From: Xiphydria camelus
Lineage: Eukaryota; Arthropoda; Insecta; Hymenoptera; Xiphydriidae
Assembly (NCBI GenBank): GCA_963678675.1
Contig: OY783194.1
Coordinates: forward strand, 13,529,207 to 13,593,206
DNA length: 64,000 nucleotides
Direction: 5' to 3'
A model generated the notes under the pieces. The model saw nothing but the letters and a program-made list of their open reading frames with translations. It searched no databases and had not been told where the DNA came from. Positions 22,123 through 33,301 of the stretch are shown piece by piece. How positions within the stretch are numbered: the stretch's first letter is position 1; the number at the start of each line of letters is the position of its first letter. Both the position numbers and the translations under genes were made by a program.

Positions 22123-23180
22123 AATTGGATCTAAAGTTATTAACATTTTTACTATCTTCTCACAAATCGCGTGTATTGTCGAATGGTTTAGATCTTATTG
22201 GGCGCCATATTGGTTAGGTCACGCCCCCATATCGATTCCCAATAAGCAGCTATCAATGAAGTGTTTTTGTTTTGAGGTTGTGCGACTAAATCTTGTATTT
22301 TTAAAGAGTGTAAATATCGTATAAAATAACGTGATTACAATATTATTTAAATACATTATACAGAAAGAATTTTTTCATAAATTTAGGCGATCAATTACAT
22401 ATAATAATTCCCTACGTGTATTTTTTACTTAATTGTAATATTTATTGTAATGCTCACCGGCATATCAAACCAATGACACCAAGATATTTTGTTAATTGTG
22501 GGACTCGATGAACAAGACGATGAATTATCCTTTATGGAAAAAAAGGAAAAGGAAAGACTTTTTGTAGAACTAAAGAAATCCTAGATAGGGTCTATTACAA
22601 GAACATTTATAAGCGTGACAAAAAGATACAACGGAAGTTAGATAATAATACAAAATCGTTATGGTAATAATATCAGTATAATTACAGTAAATAAAGAAAT
22701 AAATTTGCCTACGTAATAGAATATTGAGATCGTAATAAGCGAAAAGCTTTTAAACAACGATAAGAGAATAAAATCAGAAATCGGAAGAGTCAATATAGTA
22801 CACGAAAATAGTAGGTAATTTTTAGAAAAAATAATTTATAAAGTTTTCACATATTACGTAAATTATATTTCTAATGGGAGTAGGAATAAATCCCCAAAAA
22901 GTTTCCATGTGGCCGACGTCCGCAACATCCCTTATTTTGCAAAAAACCACCCCACCGGTACACTGTGCCGGTTTTTCTCAATTTCCTCGTAAACTGTTGT
23001 TCAAACGTAAAAAATGTATAAAACCAGAAGTGTTCGCCATTAAGTTCTACACAAAAACTGTTCTATAAGCATTTTAGATAATCCTCTCTGAATTTCCGCA
23101 AATAACGTTCAAAGTTAAGTGTAGTTTTTAGCATGTAAAATGTGGCTTTAATTGTAGTGATTTTCATAGTTTTCTAGTGC
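22123..23180. other. AT-rich spacer, nothing recognised
   Basis: No open frame with a motif is present and no terminal repeats are seen. A 64-codon frame at 22874-23068 has no recognisable domain. Confidence 0.4.
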
Positions 23181-23640
23181 TAAATCTCGTAAGTCATATT
23201 GGATCCGCCATCTTGAATTTTTGAAATCTGACTTCAGATTCGTGATCAACGACCCAAAAAACCCCCTATACCGAATTTGGTTTAAGTTGAATAAGCCATT
23301 AAGAATGTTGTCCTTCTAATTCAAGGAAATTTCCCACTGTGCTCCGCTGACCATAAAGGTCACATGAAAAAAATGGTCAAGGAGATATTTGAATGTGAAA
23401 TTTTCTGCTCTTTTCATTTCCGGTATCAAAAATAGGGGTTCGCATTTAAAAAGATCAATTTGACCTTAATATGACCTTGAAAGTCATGGTCAAGGTCAAA
23501 TCCAATATGACCATTGGATAGCCCGGGGAAAAATCCTAAAAGTTTTGCATTAAACATTTTTCTCTAAAATGATTTCCCGCTGAGATAATCAGCCGTACCG
23601 GGACTTTTTGAAGACCCTGTATACGGGGTATCCTAACCAC
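23180..23640 (-). repeat. Inverse copy of the Helentron-like repeat at 44.6-45.3 kb
   Basis: The complement of 23500-23630 reads TATACAGGG, a TCCCGGTACGGCTGATTATC block and CAGCGGGAAATCATTTTAG. This matches the 44630-44700 region. Further pairing includes the complement of CTGACCATAAAGGTCACATG with GTGACCTGTATGGTCAG near 45236. The 23190-23300 end carries the GGATCCGCCAT block of the 117 bp tandem family. Confidence 0.65.
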
Positions 23641-24016
23641 TGTAGACAGTAACATGTATCTCCCAAACAAGTGTGATTACTGAAAATCTTCTTTAACTAA
23701 TGTTGAACCATTTCAATAGCGCACAAAACATACCTAATAATATTTTGAAGTGAAACTTCTTTGCTGAGGGGGCTACAATTTTCCAGCGTCACGAAAATTA
23801 GGACCGCGTGAGGGGAATAGCTAGGTACATGGTTGGGGGATCGGCAGAGGAGGAGAGTGCGCCAACGGCGACACTACTCCGATGCTTGTGCTAGTGGTCG
23901 AAAGGAGCCTCGCAGGAGGGCACCGGTTGTGACTGCAAGGCAGGCGGTATGCTTCGGCAAGCGCACGGCGTCTCGACCCCGTTCTCGAATAGGGAGGTTC
24001 GGACCAAAAATATTTT

Positions 24017-25157
24017 GTGTTATTTCTCTATGGAAACTATTATGCATGTGTAAGTAACCATGTACGTGAAAGAATTTTAAAAAAAAATAAAATTTACTAC
24101 TTCAAATTGCACGTCGTAACTCTGACGATAACATTAGGGGCGAGAATGTCTTCTTATTGGTTTGACGTCACTTGCCACACACAAGCTCCGCCTTCTCCCG
24201 GGGAGCAGTACAGGCATATAGAGCAAACGTGATTTTACTATCTGGTTCGCTCGGATCGGCAAATGTTTCGGGGGTGAATCAGCGATGGTCAGAAGGGAAA
24301 AGGTCTAATTGGAAGCTTCTATTCGAGGAAAGGCTTATTTTATTGAGACAGGTGAAGTTGATAAAAAGAATAAGATTGACGTAAATTCCTCAAAAGATTC
24401 TGAAGTAAACAAACTTCGACGAAGTGCACGTATTAAAGATTTGCCTAACGTATCATATGATGAAGATTACTGTTATCATGTATGTGCATAGTCGGCTGTA
24501 AATGACGTTCCTGAATCTTTTGAAGAAATTATAAAACGTGATGATAGAATTGAGTAGGAGAAAGCCATAAAAGATGAAATTGATTCTCTCATTCAAAACG
24601 AAACATGGAATATCGTACCGTGTCCAAAGAAAAAAAATATAGTAGACTGTAAATGGGTATTCACTTTAAAACTTAATGCTGATGTGGAAACCCATATAAA
24701 CGTAAAGCGAGATTAGTAGCTCGTGGTTTTAGCCAAGCATATTTGTTAGATTACGACGAAACATTCGCACCAGTTGCTCGAACAACTGGCTGATGTCTTT
24801 ACCAAACCGTTACCGACAGTACAATTCAAAATCTTACGAGAAAATAGCCATGGATACCTAATTAATTAAAATTGATATAGACCTGGATCAAAATATTTAT
24901 CATATTTTTATATAATATAAAAGTTGAATATTAATTTTTTTAGTTTAATCACGATAGGTACTATCAATTTTCATGTAATCTTATAAGAATATAAGAGTAA
25001 TTTGTATCTACAAACTATGTACGTATCAGGATAGATTTAAGATTGAATGATAATATAATGATTACTTGGTCTGATCAAGGTTTGCTTTTGGAGTTTTTCC
25101 TTAATCCGTAGCAATGAATGTTGGACCATTGTTATTTTCCCCAAAAGCAAATTATAA
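24017..25157 (+). mobile_element. Copia remnant 2, internally deleted pol
   Basis: The shared flank at 24017-24300 (also found inverted at 8061-8330) is followed by copia pol pieces. 24305-24490 encodes an RRSARIKDL block and YDEDYC. 24490-24790 encodes EKAIKDEIDSLIQNETWNIV, then DCKWVFTLKLN and a DYDETFAPVA block (RT N-terminus). It jumps at about 24785 to TG-DVFTKPLPTVQFK (the RNase H tail), so most of RT and RNase H is deleted. Stops and a frameshift are present. A putative LTR end falls near CAAATTATA at 25157. Confidence 0.75.
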
Positions 25158-25822
25158 TAAATAATAAAACTAGTAAAGTAAACTAGGAGAGTAAATCCCC
25201 TATCTTTCTTGCTTACAACGCGTGTCTTAACCATCACGCGATCACCCTCCACGTAACTGACGTCGGAACGGTTTGCGTCCGCGGCGGCTTTTCTCCGATC
25301 GCGTTCCTGATCGTTTTTTTCCCAGGTTTCGTTGAGAGCGCGCCCGAAACTTTTTAGATAAGGGGTTATCTGCGGCACGAAGTTTTCCTGGTTCGCCACC
25401 TCTCGAATGTCGCGATCTACGTCGTCAGGCGTACGCATCTCTCTTTCGAATGTCAAAAATGCAGGAGAATGGTCGGTCGACGTGCACACGGTGCTGTTCA
25501 TCGCGAAACGCACTGCTGCGAGGTGTAGATCCCATGTGTCATGTTCTTTCCCCACTAATATAGCCAAACGGGGCTTCAGATCCCTATTCTTTCGTTCGGC
25601 GTGGTTGCTGGCCGGATGGTAGACGAGTATCAAAGCCTGGTTAATACCGAGACAGTACGTCTCGCTTACGAATTGTACCCCGTTGTCGCTCACGAGCTTC
25701 CTTGGAGTCCCGTAGCGCATGAAAACTTCCTCCACCAGCTTCCTTCCACACGCTTCCGCTGTCGCCTCGGCCAACGCAAATAACTCGACCCATTTCGACG
25801 CTGTGTCAGTCTCATAGTCTCA
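25037..25822 (-). pseudogene. Gypsy integrase, core and C-terminus
   Basis: Minus-strand reading gives SKWVELFALAEATAEACG, then the catalytic Asp in LVSDNGVQF and the Glu in NHAERKNRDLK (usually ERxNR). A C-terminal module, YVEGDRVMVKTRVVSKKDRG, follows. The first catalytic Asp and the HHCC finger lie in the deleted segment. The frame then runs into copia-remnant sequence at about 25190. Confidence 0.85.
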
Positions 25823-25829
25823 ACTTCCC

Positions 25830-26599
25830 GTCTTTCTTAGGCACCAGAACTACCGGGGATGCCCAAGGACTTTCACATTCCTCGATTATCTGATCGCGGA
25901 GCATATTGTCGATCTCCTCCAGGAGGAAATCTTTCTTGAATTGAGGCAAACGGTACGGTGGCACCGACTGGGGCGCGCTGTTTCCGGTGTCGATGACATC
26001 TCAGCGAAATCTGTCGCGTCTCCCCCTGGATTTAAGACATCTTCGAACTGCCTAAAAAGGTCGTTTACCTTCGCACGTTGCTCCTCGTCGAGACTCGTAC
26101 CTTCGTCCAACCGGAGTCCGATGTCATTGTCGCCAGAAATCGCACACAACTCCGTCGACGGGGAGGGCACATCGGCGGCGAAATGGTAGACAGACGCTGG
26201 ATCCTCCGTGAAATACCACGTGTTCCTCGCCATATCCAGGATCACGCCAGCCTTGCGCAAGAAATCTACCCCCAAAAGGGTTCTGTTCTCCGTGAGCCTC
26301 CGCAAAATCAAAAAATTCGTATCTACTGTTTTATTTGCTACCTTCACCGGTACGTTTATGTTAAACACCTCTTCGTCGCGTACGATACCGTCTGCGAATG
26401 AGACCTTGACCCGAGACGTCGTAAATTCTACTTTCCGGGTACATAGATAGTCGTACACTTGACGACCCGCGATACACGCTTGCGATCCGGAGTCCGCGTA
26501 GGCGACGCCAGGTCGTCCGTAAATTTCGATTGGTAACAGAACGCGCGTGTCGCCCTTGTCCATCGCGTCAAGGCACAGCACTTCCGCTAGATTTAACAT
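25830..26599 (-). pseudogene. Gypsy protease and start of reverse transcriptase
   Basis: The protease active site reads VAYADSGSQACIAG (about 26500), followed by TLLGVDFLRKAGVILD. After a frameshift near 26000 the other register encodes PPYRLPQFKKDFLLEEID and SPWASPVVLVPKKDGKL, the N-terminal fingers of gypsy RT. The catalytic YxDD block, the RNase H domain and the integrase zinc finger are absent, lost in the deletion at about 25820. Confidence 0.85.
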
Positions 26600-26803
26600 C
26601 AGTTGATTGTGCGTTGTCGCGACTGCACCGATAGTCTTCGATCGCGCATTACAAACCTCGCACTTACTACGGATTACGTTCGGAGCCCCGCAACCGAAAC
26701 AAACGACGGGCGTCTCTTCTCGGCTTCCGGTCCTCCTGAGCTCGCGGAGGGAGCGCCAGATTGGGTATTACAATCTTTGGCAACGTGACCGCGCCGGCGA
26801 CAA

Positions 26804-27613
26804 TTATAACAACGGACTTGCGCACTTTTTTTCCACTTTCGCGCTCGACGTAGAAGGCCACGTTACCTGTTGCGGTGGTTCTTTTTCTGACAACATCCTC
26901 TCGACGTTACGGGTACGCTGCAGGAGCTGAACATACGTTATCACATCCTCCCGAGGAATACGTTTGCGAATGCGACGATTCAGCAGCGCGAACACCATGT
27001 CCAGTTGAATCGTCTCGGAGGGTTTTACTTCTAACTTCGCGAACAACGCGCGGACGCCGCTAACGAAAATGTCGGTCGGCGCGCCATCTTCATGTACCAT
27101 CGCGAACAACTCGCGGTAAATCTGCGGGGCGGACTTCGACGGACCGTACGCTGCTTCCAAAGCATTCAATGCCTCGTCCCACGTCGCGATGCTGTCCTTT
27201 ACCCCTTTGAACCACGTGCCTGCTGCACCTTCCAATAAGATAGGGAATCCCCGCAACGCGTTCGTATCGGACACTCGTGCGCACTCTTTGAACGTTTTAA
27301 TGGCGTCCACGAACACAGCTACGTCCTCGTCCTTCTTTCCGGAAAATCTCGACGTGTATTTGACGAAATTACCCTTCTCCGCAGCTTGAGGGGCGGCAGG
27401 CGGCGACGCGCTTCTCAGTTCCGCCAACAATGCACTTTGCGTCAGCTGCATTTCCCTCACGAACTGAGTCTGCAGACCACCCAAAGATCTTGCAACTGCT
27501 GCGCAGACATATTTACCGTACTCGCACTTGGCGAGACTGAGGATGGCGTATCTGTCGCCCTCGGCATCTTCCTTCTTTCTCGAAGCAGTTTGATGCCGAA
27601 GTACACCACTCAC
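26804..27613 (-). CDS. Gypsy gag
   Basis: The minus-strand frame of 269 residues has a gypsy-type capsid: SGKKDEDVAVFVDAIKTFKE, then FPILLEGAAGTWFKGV and WDEALNALEAAYGPSKSAPQ. It stops at 26804. In the +1 register just downstream, CYNCRRRGHVAKDC forms an intact CCHC zinc knuckle. A one-base slip in the A-run of GTGGAAAAAAAGTG (about 26835) therefore truncates gag. The start codon is uncertain. Confidence 0.85.
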   Translation of the reverse strand: MSGVLRHQTASRKKEDAEGDRYAILSLAKCEYGKYVCAAVARSLGGLQTQFVREMQLTQSALLAELRSASPPAAPQAAEKGNFVKYTSRFSGKKDEDVAVFVDAIKTFKECARVSDTNALRGFPILLEGAAGTWFKGVKDSIATWDEALNALEAAYGPSKSAPQIYRELFAMVHEDGAPTDIFVSGVRALFAKLEVKPSETIQLDMVFALLNRRIRKRIPREDVITYVQLLQRTRNVERMLSEKEPPQQVTWPSTSSAKVEKKCASPLL

Positions 27614-27944
27614 TGGCCGAACGCACTGTCCTCCTCTCCGACGATCGTATACCGCCGAACTTAACCTCTACTGCCGCTGCCGCTACGTGCTCCACTCAAA
27701 AACGAGCCCCGTATCTCTCGGCACGCGTCGTAGATTTTCCTATTTCTTCTCTCACCGATTTCCCGGATAATTCTCACGGCCCCACGTTGGACGCCAAGCT
27801 ATAGCGCGCTATCGCACACTACGGGAAGAAAAAGGGCTCGAAGTCGCGAACTAAACGGGCAAGCTAAAGAAGACGAACTGAAAACAAAGACTACGCGTCG
27901 CGTCGCGTCTCGGCTACCCGCTCTCTCCACCTCCAGCATTCCTC

Positions 27945-28925
27945 CGCCATCGGTCACAATGGCCAAGGTACATACAAACCGGTATGCCGACTTGTTGACT
28001 CAAATTCGTCCACTTCTGCGCATGACGTCACGTGGGAATCACTTTCGAATGGTAAGAGGTTTACAACTTTGCTTCCGCCGTTTTCATCATATCAAGATAT
28101 GAGAAAAACGACGGATGCAAAGTTGTAGATGTATATCATTAACGGTTACTTTTTGTTTGGGTGTTTAATGTCCTTTCCGGGCAATTAATCTTTTAATTTA
28201 TAATTAATTAATCTCTCTGGGAAAGATGCGGGACTGTGAGTGCATTCGCAGCCTAGGTTCGCCGAAACATACCACCCGCCTTGCCATTGCAACCGATGGT
28301 GAGATGAGCTTTAGATTAACGCATTATTTAGATTGCGATGATAATGAACGGTAAGAACCGATATCTAGACGTCCGCTTGTCGACTCAAATTCCCGGTGGA
28401 AATAAATCTTTTAATTTATAATTAATTAATCTTTTCGGGAAAGGTGCGGGATTGCGAACGCATTCGCAAGTTCAAGTTCAGACGGGCAATACAAGGAATT
28501 ACTTTGTAATGTAAATAGATTAATGATCAGTGTTGATAGCAGTGATGATGCAATTGATATTGATGTCATAGATACTTAAAATTGTTCTATCATTTACAAT
28601 AGTAATACATTTTATACTTATAAATGAACTTTGCTCTTACGTAAATAAATCTATGAAATGGTAGATTAAATATTTGATTTTATTAATATTACCATAGTTG
28701 AACATAAAACACGTAAAAAAAAAGTAACCGGTAATGATGTACGTGTACACCTTTGCATTCGTCATTTTTTTCATATCTTAATTTGACGAAAACGGCGAAA
28801 GTAAGTTGTACACCTATGCGAAAGCGATTCCCACGTGACGTCACATGACATGGGAAAGATGCGCAAAAGCATTCCATTTTAAGTGTACCGTGACAATGGC
28901 GATGGCGGTATGTTTCAGCGAATAA
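27945..28925. repeat. Foldback-like element with inner direct repeats
   Basis: 28015-28160 (GACGTCACGTGGGAATCACT through TTAACGGTTACTTTTTG) is inversely repeated at 28725-28860. GTCACAATGGCCAAGGTACAT at 27954 faces GTGACAATGGCGATGGCGGT near 28890. Between the arms, an AATTTATAATTAATTAATC block followed by GGGAAAG(A/G)TGCGGGA(C/T)TG appears at about 28192 and again at 28415, in direct orientation. I see no open frame with a motif. This could be a non-autonomous element with composite ends. Confidence 0.55.
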
Positions 28926-28929
28926 AGGC

Positions 28930-29046
28930 CTGAGCACACAGAACGCGGACTCACCGCGCGGCCTTACCGCGCGGTGCGAACTCTATAACAATGGAAAGAC
29001 CCTGTCACACAGACAGCACGGACTGGGCCGCTCGACTCCCGCGAAC
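28930..29046 (+). repeat. GC-rich end fragment beside the giant palindrome
   Basis: GGCCTGAGCACACAGAACGC begins a segment with a CCGCGCGG(CC)TTACCGCGCGG hairpin. It has no inverted partner at the far end of the palindrome, so it is probably a separate, partly deleted element. Confidence 0.35.
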
Positions 29047-30537
29047 TTTGTAGCGAGTAATGTCGCATTATCCTAGTCAAACAGAAGGCGGCCTGCCGCG
29101 GCGGACCAGTACAGCTCGCGGCAGACAGCGAACCGAAGCGAACCGTTTGTAAAATTTTACAGAGTTCGCGCGCGGAAAGAGGCAAAATGAGTGGCGAAAG
29201 AGAACAAAATAATGAAAAATGTATTGATTTTGTGCGGGAGTGCAGTTTTCCGTATGACTTGCGTCATCCTGACTATATAGATGACTATGATTGTTGATTT
29301 ATGACTATTGTAAAAGCAGGAAATGATTCATTTTGACCTGTCCCATACCGTCGACCGATTTTGGAGCGACAAAGCACGCAAAAACTGTTGTCTCTCAATT
29401 GCATGTGTCCAGCGTTGACGAACGTTTTTTACATGCCACGTTCGGGCTTCTGTCGGTAAATTTGAGACGCGTCAAAGGAGCTTCGAAATATAACGGTATT
29501 TATTACCGTGGGCACTGTAGGAAATGACTCATTCTGACCTGCCCCATACCGCCTGCCTCGCTGTTGCGACCGATTTCGGAGCGACAAACTGCACAGGTCA
29601 GTTGCGGGGGTATTATTGCACCATATGCACCATGCGTCTACCTGTTGTGCCGTACTCAGGTATCAAGGACGGTCAATTGACCCCTAACCCCTATCACCGC
29701 GAAGGGTTAGTTGTACCTGCAGGAAACAAACCAGAAATGCTGATGGGGTATCATCGATACAACTCCATTGCTCAATAACATTTAAATATTTAAATATATG
29801 TTCAATTTTATTAAAAAATGCCTTTCTAAATTTGTTTGGTTTTATTCTAATGGTGCCATGTTCTGGACGCCATGAACCATGAACGAAATTTTCTTTTCTT
29901 TTTTTGCTGACTGACGGGCGTTGTCCCACAAAATCGATGACTGACCATTTTGTTTATGTTTGATATAACATTTAATACCCTCACAAAAGTTTTGAAGTGT
30001 AGTAAACGAACTGCACAGTATTTATTTTTTGCACATACATTGCGGCCGACTGACTAGCTCCGTCCCCACATTTAACTGACTGACTGTCTTAACTTTTATT
30101 TATATGCAATATACAAGTTGTATATCGATTTTCAGCCTTAGTAAATTCATTTTATTACCTCGGCAGGAATGACAACTTCGCTGGCGTCCCTGAGACACCT
30201 GTTCTAAGTTTCGCTTGACATACACATTCGCAGTATGTTTGTCTACACAACCATTGTAATAAACTATAAAAAACTAGGCTTAGTAAATTCAGACTTTTTT
30301 TGGCTCTGGCTCTTGGACTATAACTGGACCGAGCGGTGGTTGTTAGGGTTTCCTAGTTTTCCGATAGACCATCGGTCGGAATTCGTCGCTACTTCTAATT
30401 ATAAGTGGATTAAGTAGCCGACGGCTAGCGGTTCCGGGAAATTATACATTAATTATTATAAGCCACAGCCCCTGCTTGGTCTGAACATTTTCATAACTTC
30501 AATTTTGAAAAGGAGAAACGATAAATTATACATTTAA

Positions 30538-31585
30538 CCCTTTCAGTCACGACTTTTTTTTTATCAGGTGAAAAAATATTTGATTAGTGATTTTGGATCA
30601 CTGGAAGTGCTATAACCCTTTACTTGAAAAATTGATCTTTCGCTAAATGTGACTAACGCACTTCAAATGGGATGCCGTCAGTTGACTACATCATATTTAA
30701 GTGGCAAAACGCAATCAATTCCGCATAAACGGAGTTAAGATTCTTATGTCGTCACGGGACTGTGAACTCATTAGCAGCCTGGGCCCCCTTTCTCGAACTC
30801 GCTCGTATCCTTGCGTGCACTTAGCCAATAGACCAATCAGGATCAAGTATTCCGTTGTTGCGGGGGTCCTGATTGGTCTACTCGCTAAGAAACGTATACG
30901 TTTCTCCTGCGAGTGACTCGAGAAAGGGGGCCCTGTACTACAACCCATTTGCACCATGCGCCTACCTGGCGTGCCGTACTCAGGTATCAAGGATGGTCTC
31001 TGCCGCGCGAACTCTGTAAAATTTTGCTGTCCGCTGCGAACTCTACTTGTCCGCAGCGGCAGGCCGCGGCGGACAAGTAGAGTTCGCGGCGGACAGCAAA
31101 ATTTTACAGAGTTCGCGCGGCAGAGACCATCCTTGATACCTGAGTACGGCACGCCAGGTAGGCCAATGGTGCAAATGGGTTGTAGTACAGGGCCCCCTTT
31201 CTCGAGTCACTCGCAAGAGAAACGTATACGTTTCTTAGCAAGTAGACCAATCAGGACCCCCACAACAACGGAATACTTGATCCTGATTGATCTATTGGCT
31301 AAGTGCACGCAAAGATACGAGCGAGTTCGAGAAAGGGGGCCCAGGCTGCTAATGAGTTCACAGTCCCGTGACGACATAAGAGTCTTAACTCCGTTTATGC
31401 GGAATTCATTGCGTTTTGCCACTTGAAAATGATGTAGTCAACTGATGGCATCCCATTTGAAGTGCGTTAGTCACATTTAGCGAAAGATCAATTTTTCAAG
31501 TGAAGGGTTATAGCACCTCCAGTGATCCAAAATCACTAATCAAATATTTTTTCACCTGATCAAAAAAAAGTCGTGACTGAAAAGG
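30538..31585. mobile_element. Palindromic TTAA element at the exact centre of the giant palindrome
   Basis: TTAA lies at 30534-30537 and 31586-31589. The ends read CCCTTTCAGTCACGAC (left) and, inward from the right, CCTTTTCAGTCACGAC. They match the MITE at 7242-7543. Its own midpoint (31061.5) coincides with the midpoint of the surrounding arms. Inner blocks include a CGTATACG core within AAGAAACGTATACGTTTCT and an innermost GC-rich CAGCGGCAGGCCGCGG centre. No coding region is present. Confidence 0.8.
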
Positions 31586-32396
31586 TTAAATGTTTAATTT
31601 ATCGTTTCTCATTTTCAAAATTGAAGTTATGAAAGTGTTAAGACCAAGCAGGGGCTGTGTGGCTTATAATATAATTAATGTATGTATAATTTCCCGGAAC
31701 CGCTAGCCGTCGGCTACTTAATCCACTTATAATTAGGTAGAAGTAGCGACGAATTCCGACCGATGGTCTATCTGAAAACTAGGAAACCCTAACAAACACC
31801 GCTCGGTCCAGTTATAGTCCAAGAGCCAGGGCCAAAAAAAGTCTGAATTTACTAAGCCTAGTTTTTTTTTATAGTTTATGGTTGTGTAGACAAACATACA
31901 CTGCGAAAGTATGTCAAGCGAAACTTAGAAGAGGTGTCTCAGGGACGCCAGCGAAGTTGTCATTCCTGCCGACGTAATAAAATGAATTTACTAAGGCTGA
32001 AAATCAATATACAACTTGTATATTGCATATAAATAAAAGTTATGACAGTCAGTTGAATGTGGGGACGGAGCTAGTCAATCGGCCGCAATGTATGTGCAAA
32101 AAATAAATACTGTGCAATTCGTTTACTACACTTCAAAACTTTTGTGAGGGTATTAAATGTTATATCAAACATAAACAAAATGGTCAGTCATCGATTTTGT
32201 GGGACAACGCCCGTCAGTCAGCAAAAATAGAAAAGAAAAGAGTGACCGCAAAGTTAGCCTATTTTTTAGACCTCGCTAGCGACCTGGGGAAAAAATATAA
32301 AAATATGTTACAGGGGTATGAAATTACTCGTCATTGAAAACCAAAGTGAGCATCGCTTTTCGTTTTTTGAAAATGTCAAAAAATTACCCCTATTTA

Positions 32397-33301
32397 GGGC
32401 CGAAACCACCAACTCTGATTAAATTGTTAATTCCCGATTAGCTTAATTTAATCATGCTCTTGCGTTCCACCAATTTTTAAATCATGATTAAAGTGAGATA
32501 ATCACCGTTGAACTTAATCAGCCATTTTTGGCCGATTAGGAACCTAACCAGTGATTAACGTGGATCAACATAACTTCAAAGTCGAAGTTTCACTCCTGTG
32601 CAATACTATATATCGGATATGAATTTATTTTACGACGATATTTTATCATCATCTGATGATGAAAATGGTATCGAAATTGATCGAAGGCCACATTTAATTA
32701 AGGAACGAATTAATTATTTCCAAACTTTGGATGATTTGGATTTCATTACGCGTTTTCGGTTATCGAAAGACAGTGTTGAAGCTTTGCTTCTGGAAATTGT
32801 ACATAATTTGCATCACGCTACAGAAAGATAAATTACTTCTTAAATAATATATAATCTATTTTAAAACATCGCAACATTATCATATTACGTTAAAAATCGC
32901 GTAGAATTTTCTGTATCTTTACTGAATAAAGCGAGTGCACATTTCAGAAACCACGCTATTGCACCCAGAGTACAACTCCTGCTTGCTCTCCGGTATTATG
33001 CAACTGGTTCCTTTTTAAATTCTGTTGGAGATTTCGGCAGCTCACTGAGCTCGGCTTGCAGCGCGTCAGTTGATCACGTCAGGTTTTCCTCCTACTCCAT
33101 TACAAGTTCCGTTGATGAACCAATCAGAATCACCGTTACAACGAAACCAAAACTTATTGCGAAGAGGGTATATGATTAGATAATCGGGGGTTAAAAATTC
33201 ATGGTGGAACGAATTGTGCAGTTAATCATGATTAGAACGCCGATTAAATAAAATCGTGATTAGGTAATCAAGCATTTAATCAGAGTTAGTGGAATCGGCC
33301 C
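32397..33301 (+). mobile_element. Harbinger element with TTA duplication, gutted
   Basis: TTA lies at 32394-32396 and at 33302-33304. The left end reads GGGCCGAAACCACCAACTCT and the right end, inward, GGGCCGATTCCACTAACTCT. The terminal repeats contain further TTAATC/GATTAA words. TTA duplications with such ends are the signature of PIF/Harbinger. The interior retains only N-terminal coding pieces (next entry), so it is an internally deleted copy of an autonomous element. Confidence 0.85.
32605..33050 (+). pseudogene. Harbinger transposase N-terminal fragment
   Basis: 32605-32831 encodes FYDDILSSSDDENGIEID, then RPHLIKERINYFQTLDDLDF and FRLSKDSVEALLLEI, as at the start of insect Harbinger nucleases. 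After an apparent intron, about 32890-33045 encodes HFRNHAIAPRVQLLLALRYY, ATGSFLNSVGDFG. The catalytic DDE region is entirely missing, with sequence passing directly to the 3' terminal repeat. Confidence 0.75.

Larger units (their letters stand above)
25037..27810 (-). mobile_element. Ty3/gypsy retrotransposon, RT-RNase H deleted
   Basis: On the minus strand, gag, a CCHC knuckle, an aspartic protease, the beginning of RT and then integrase follow in the gypsy order (integrase last). A minus-strand string TTGGCGTCCAACGTGGGG at about 27780-27800 looks like a primer-binding site, which would place the 5' LTR at higher coordinates. I cannot delimit the LTR. Near 25820 the RT frame stops after KKDGKLRL and resumes in integrase at ASKWVELFAL. 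About the central half of pol is therefore missing. The 3' end is interrupted near 25157-25190 by the copia remnant. Confidence 0.85.
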
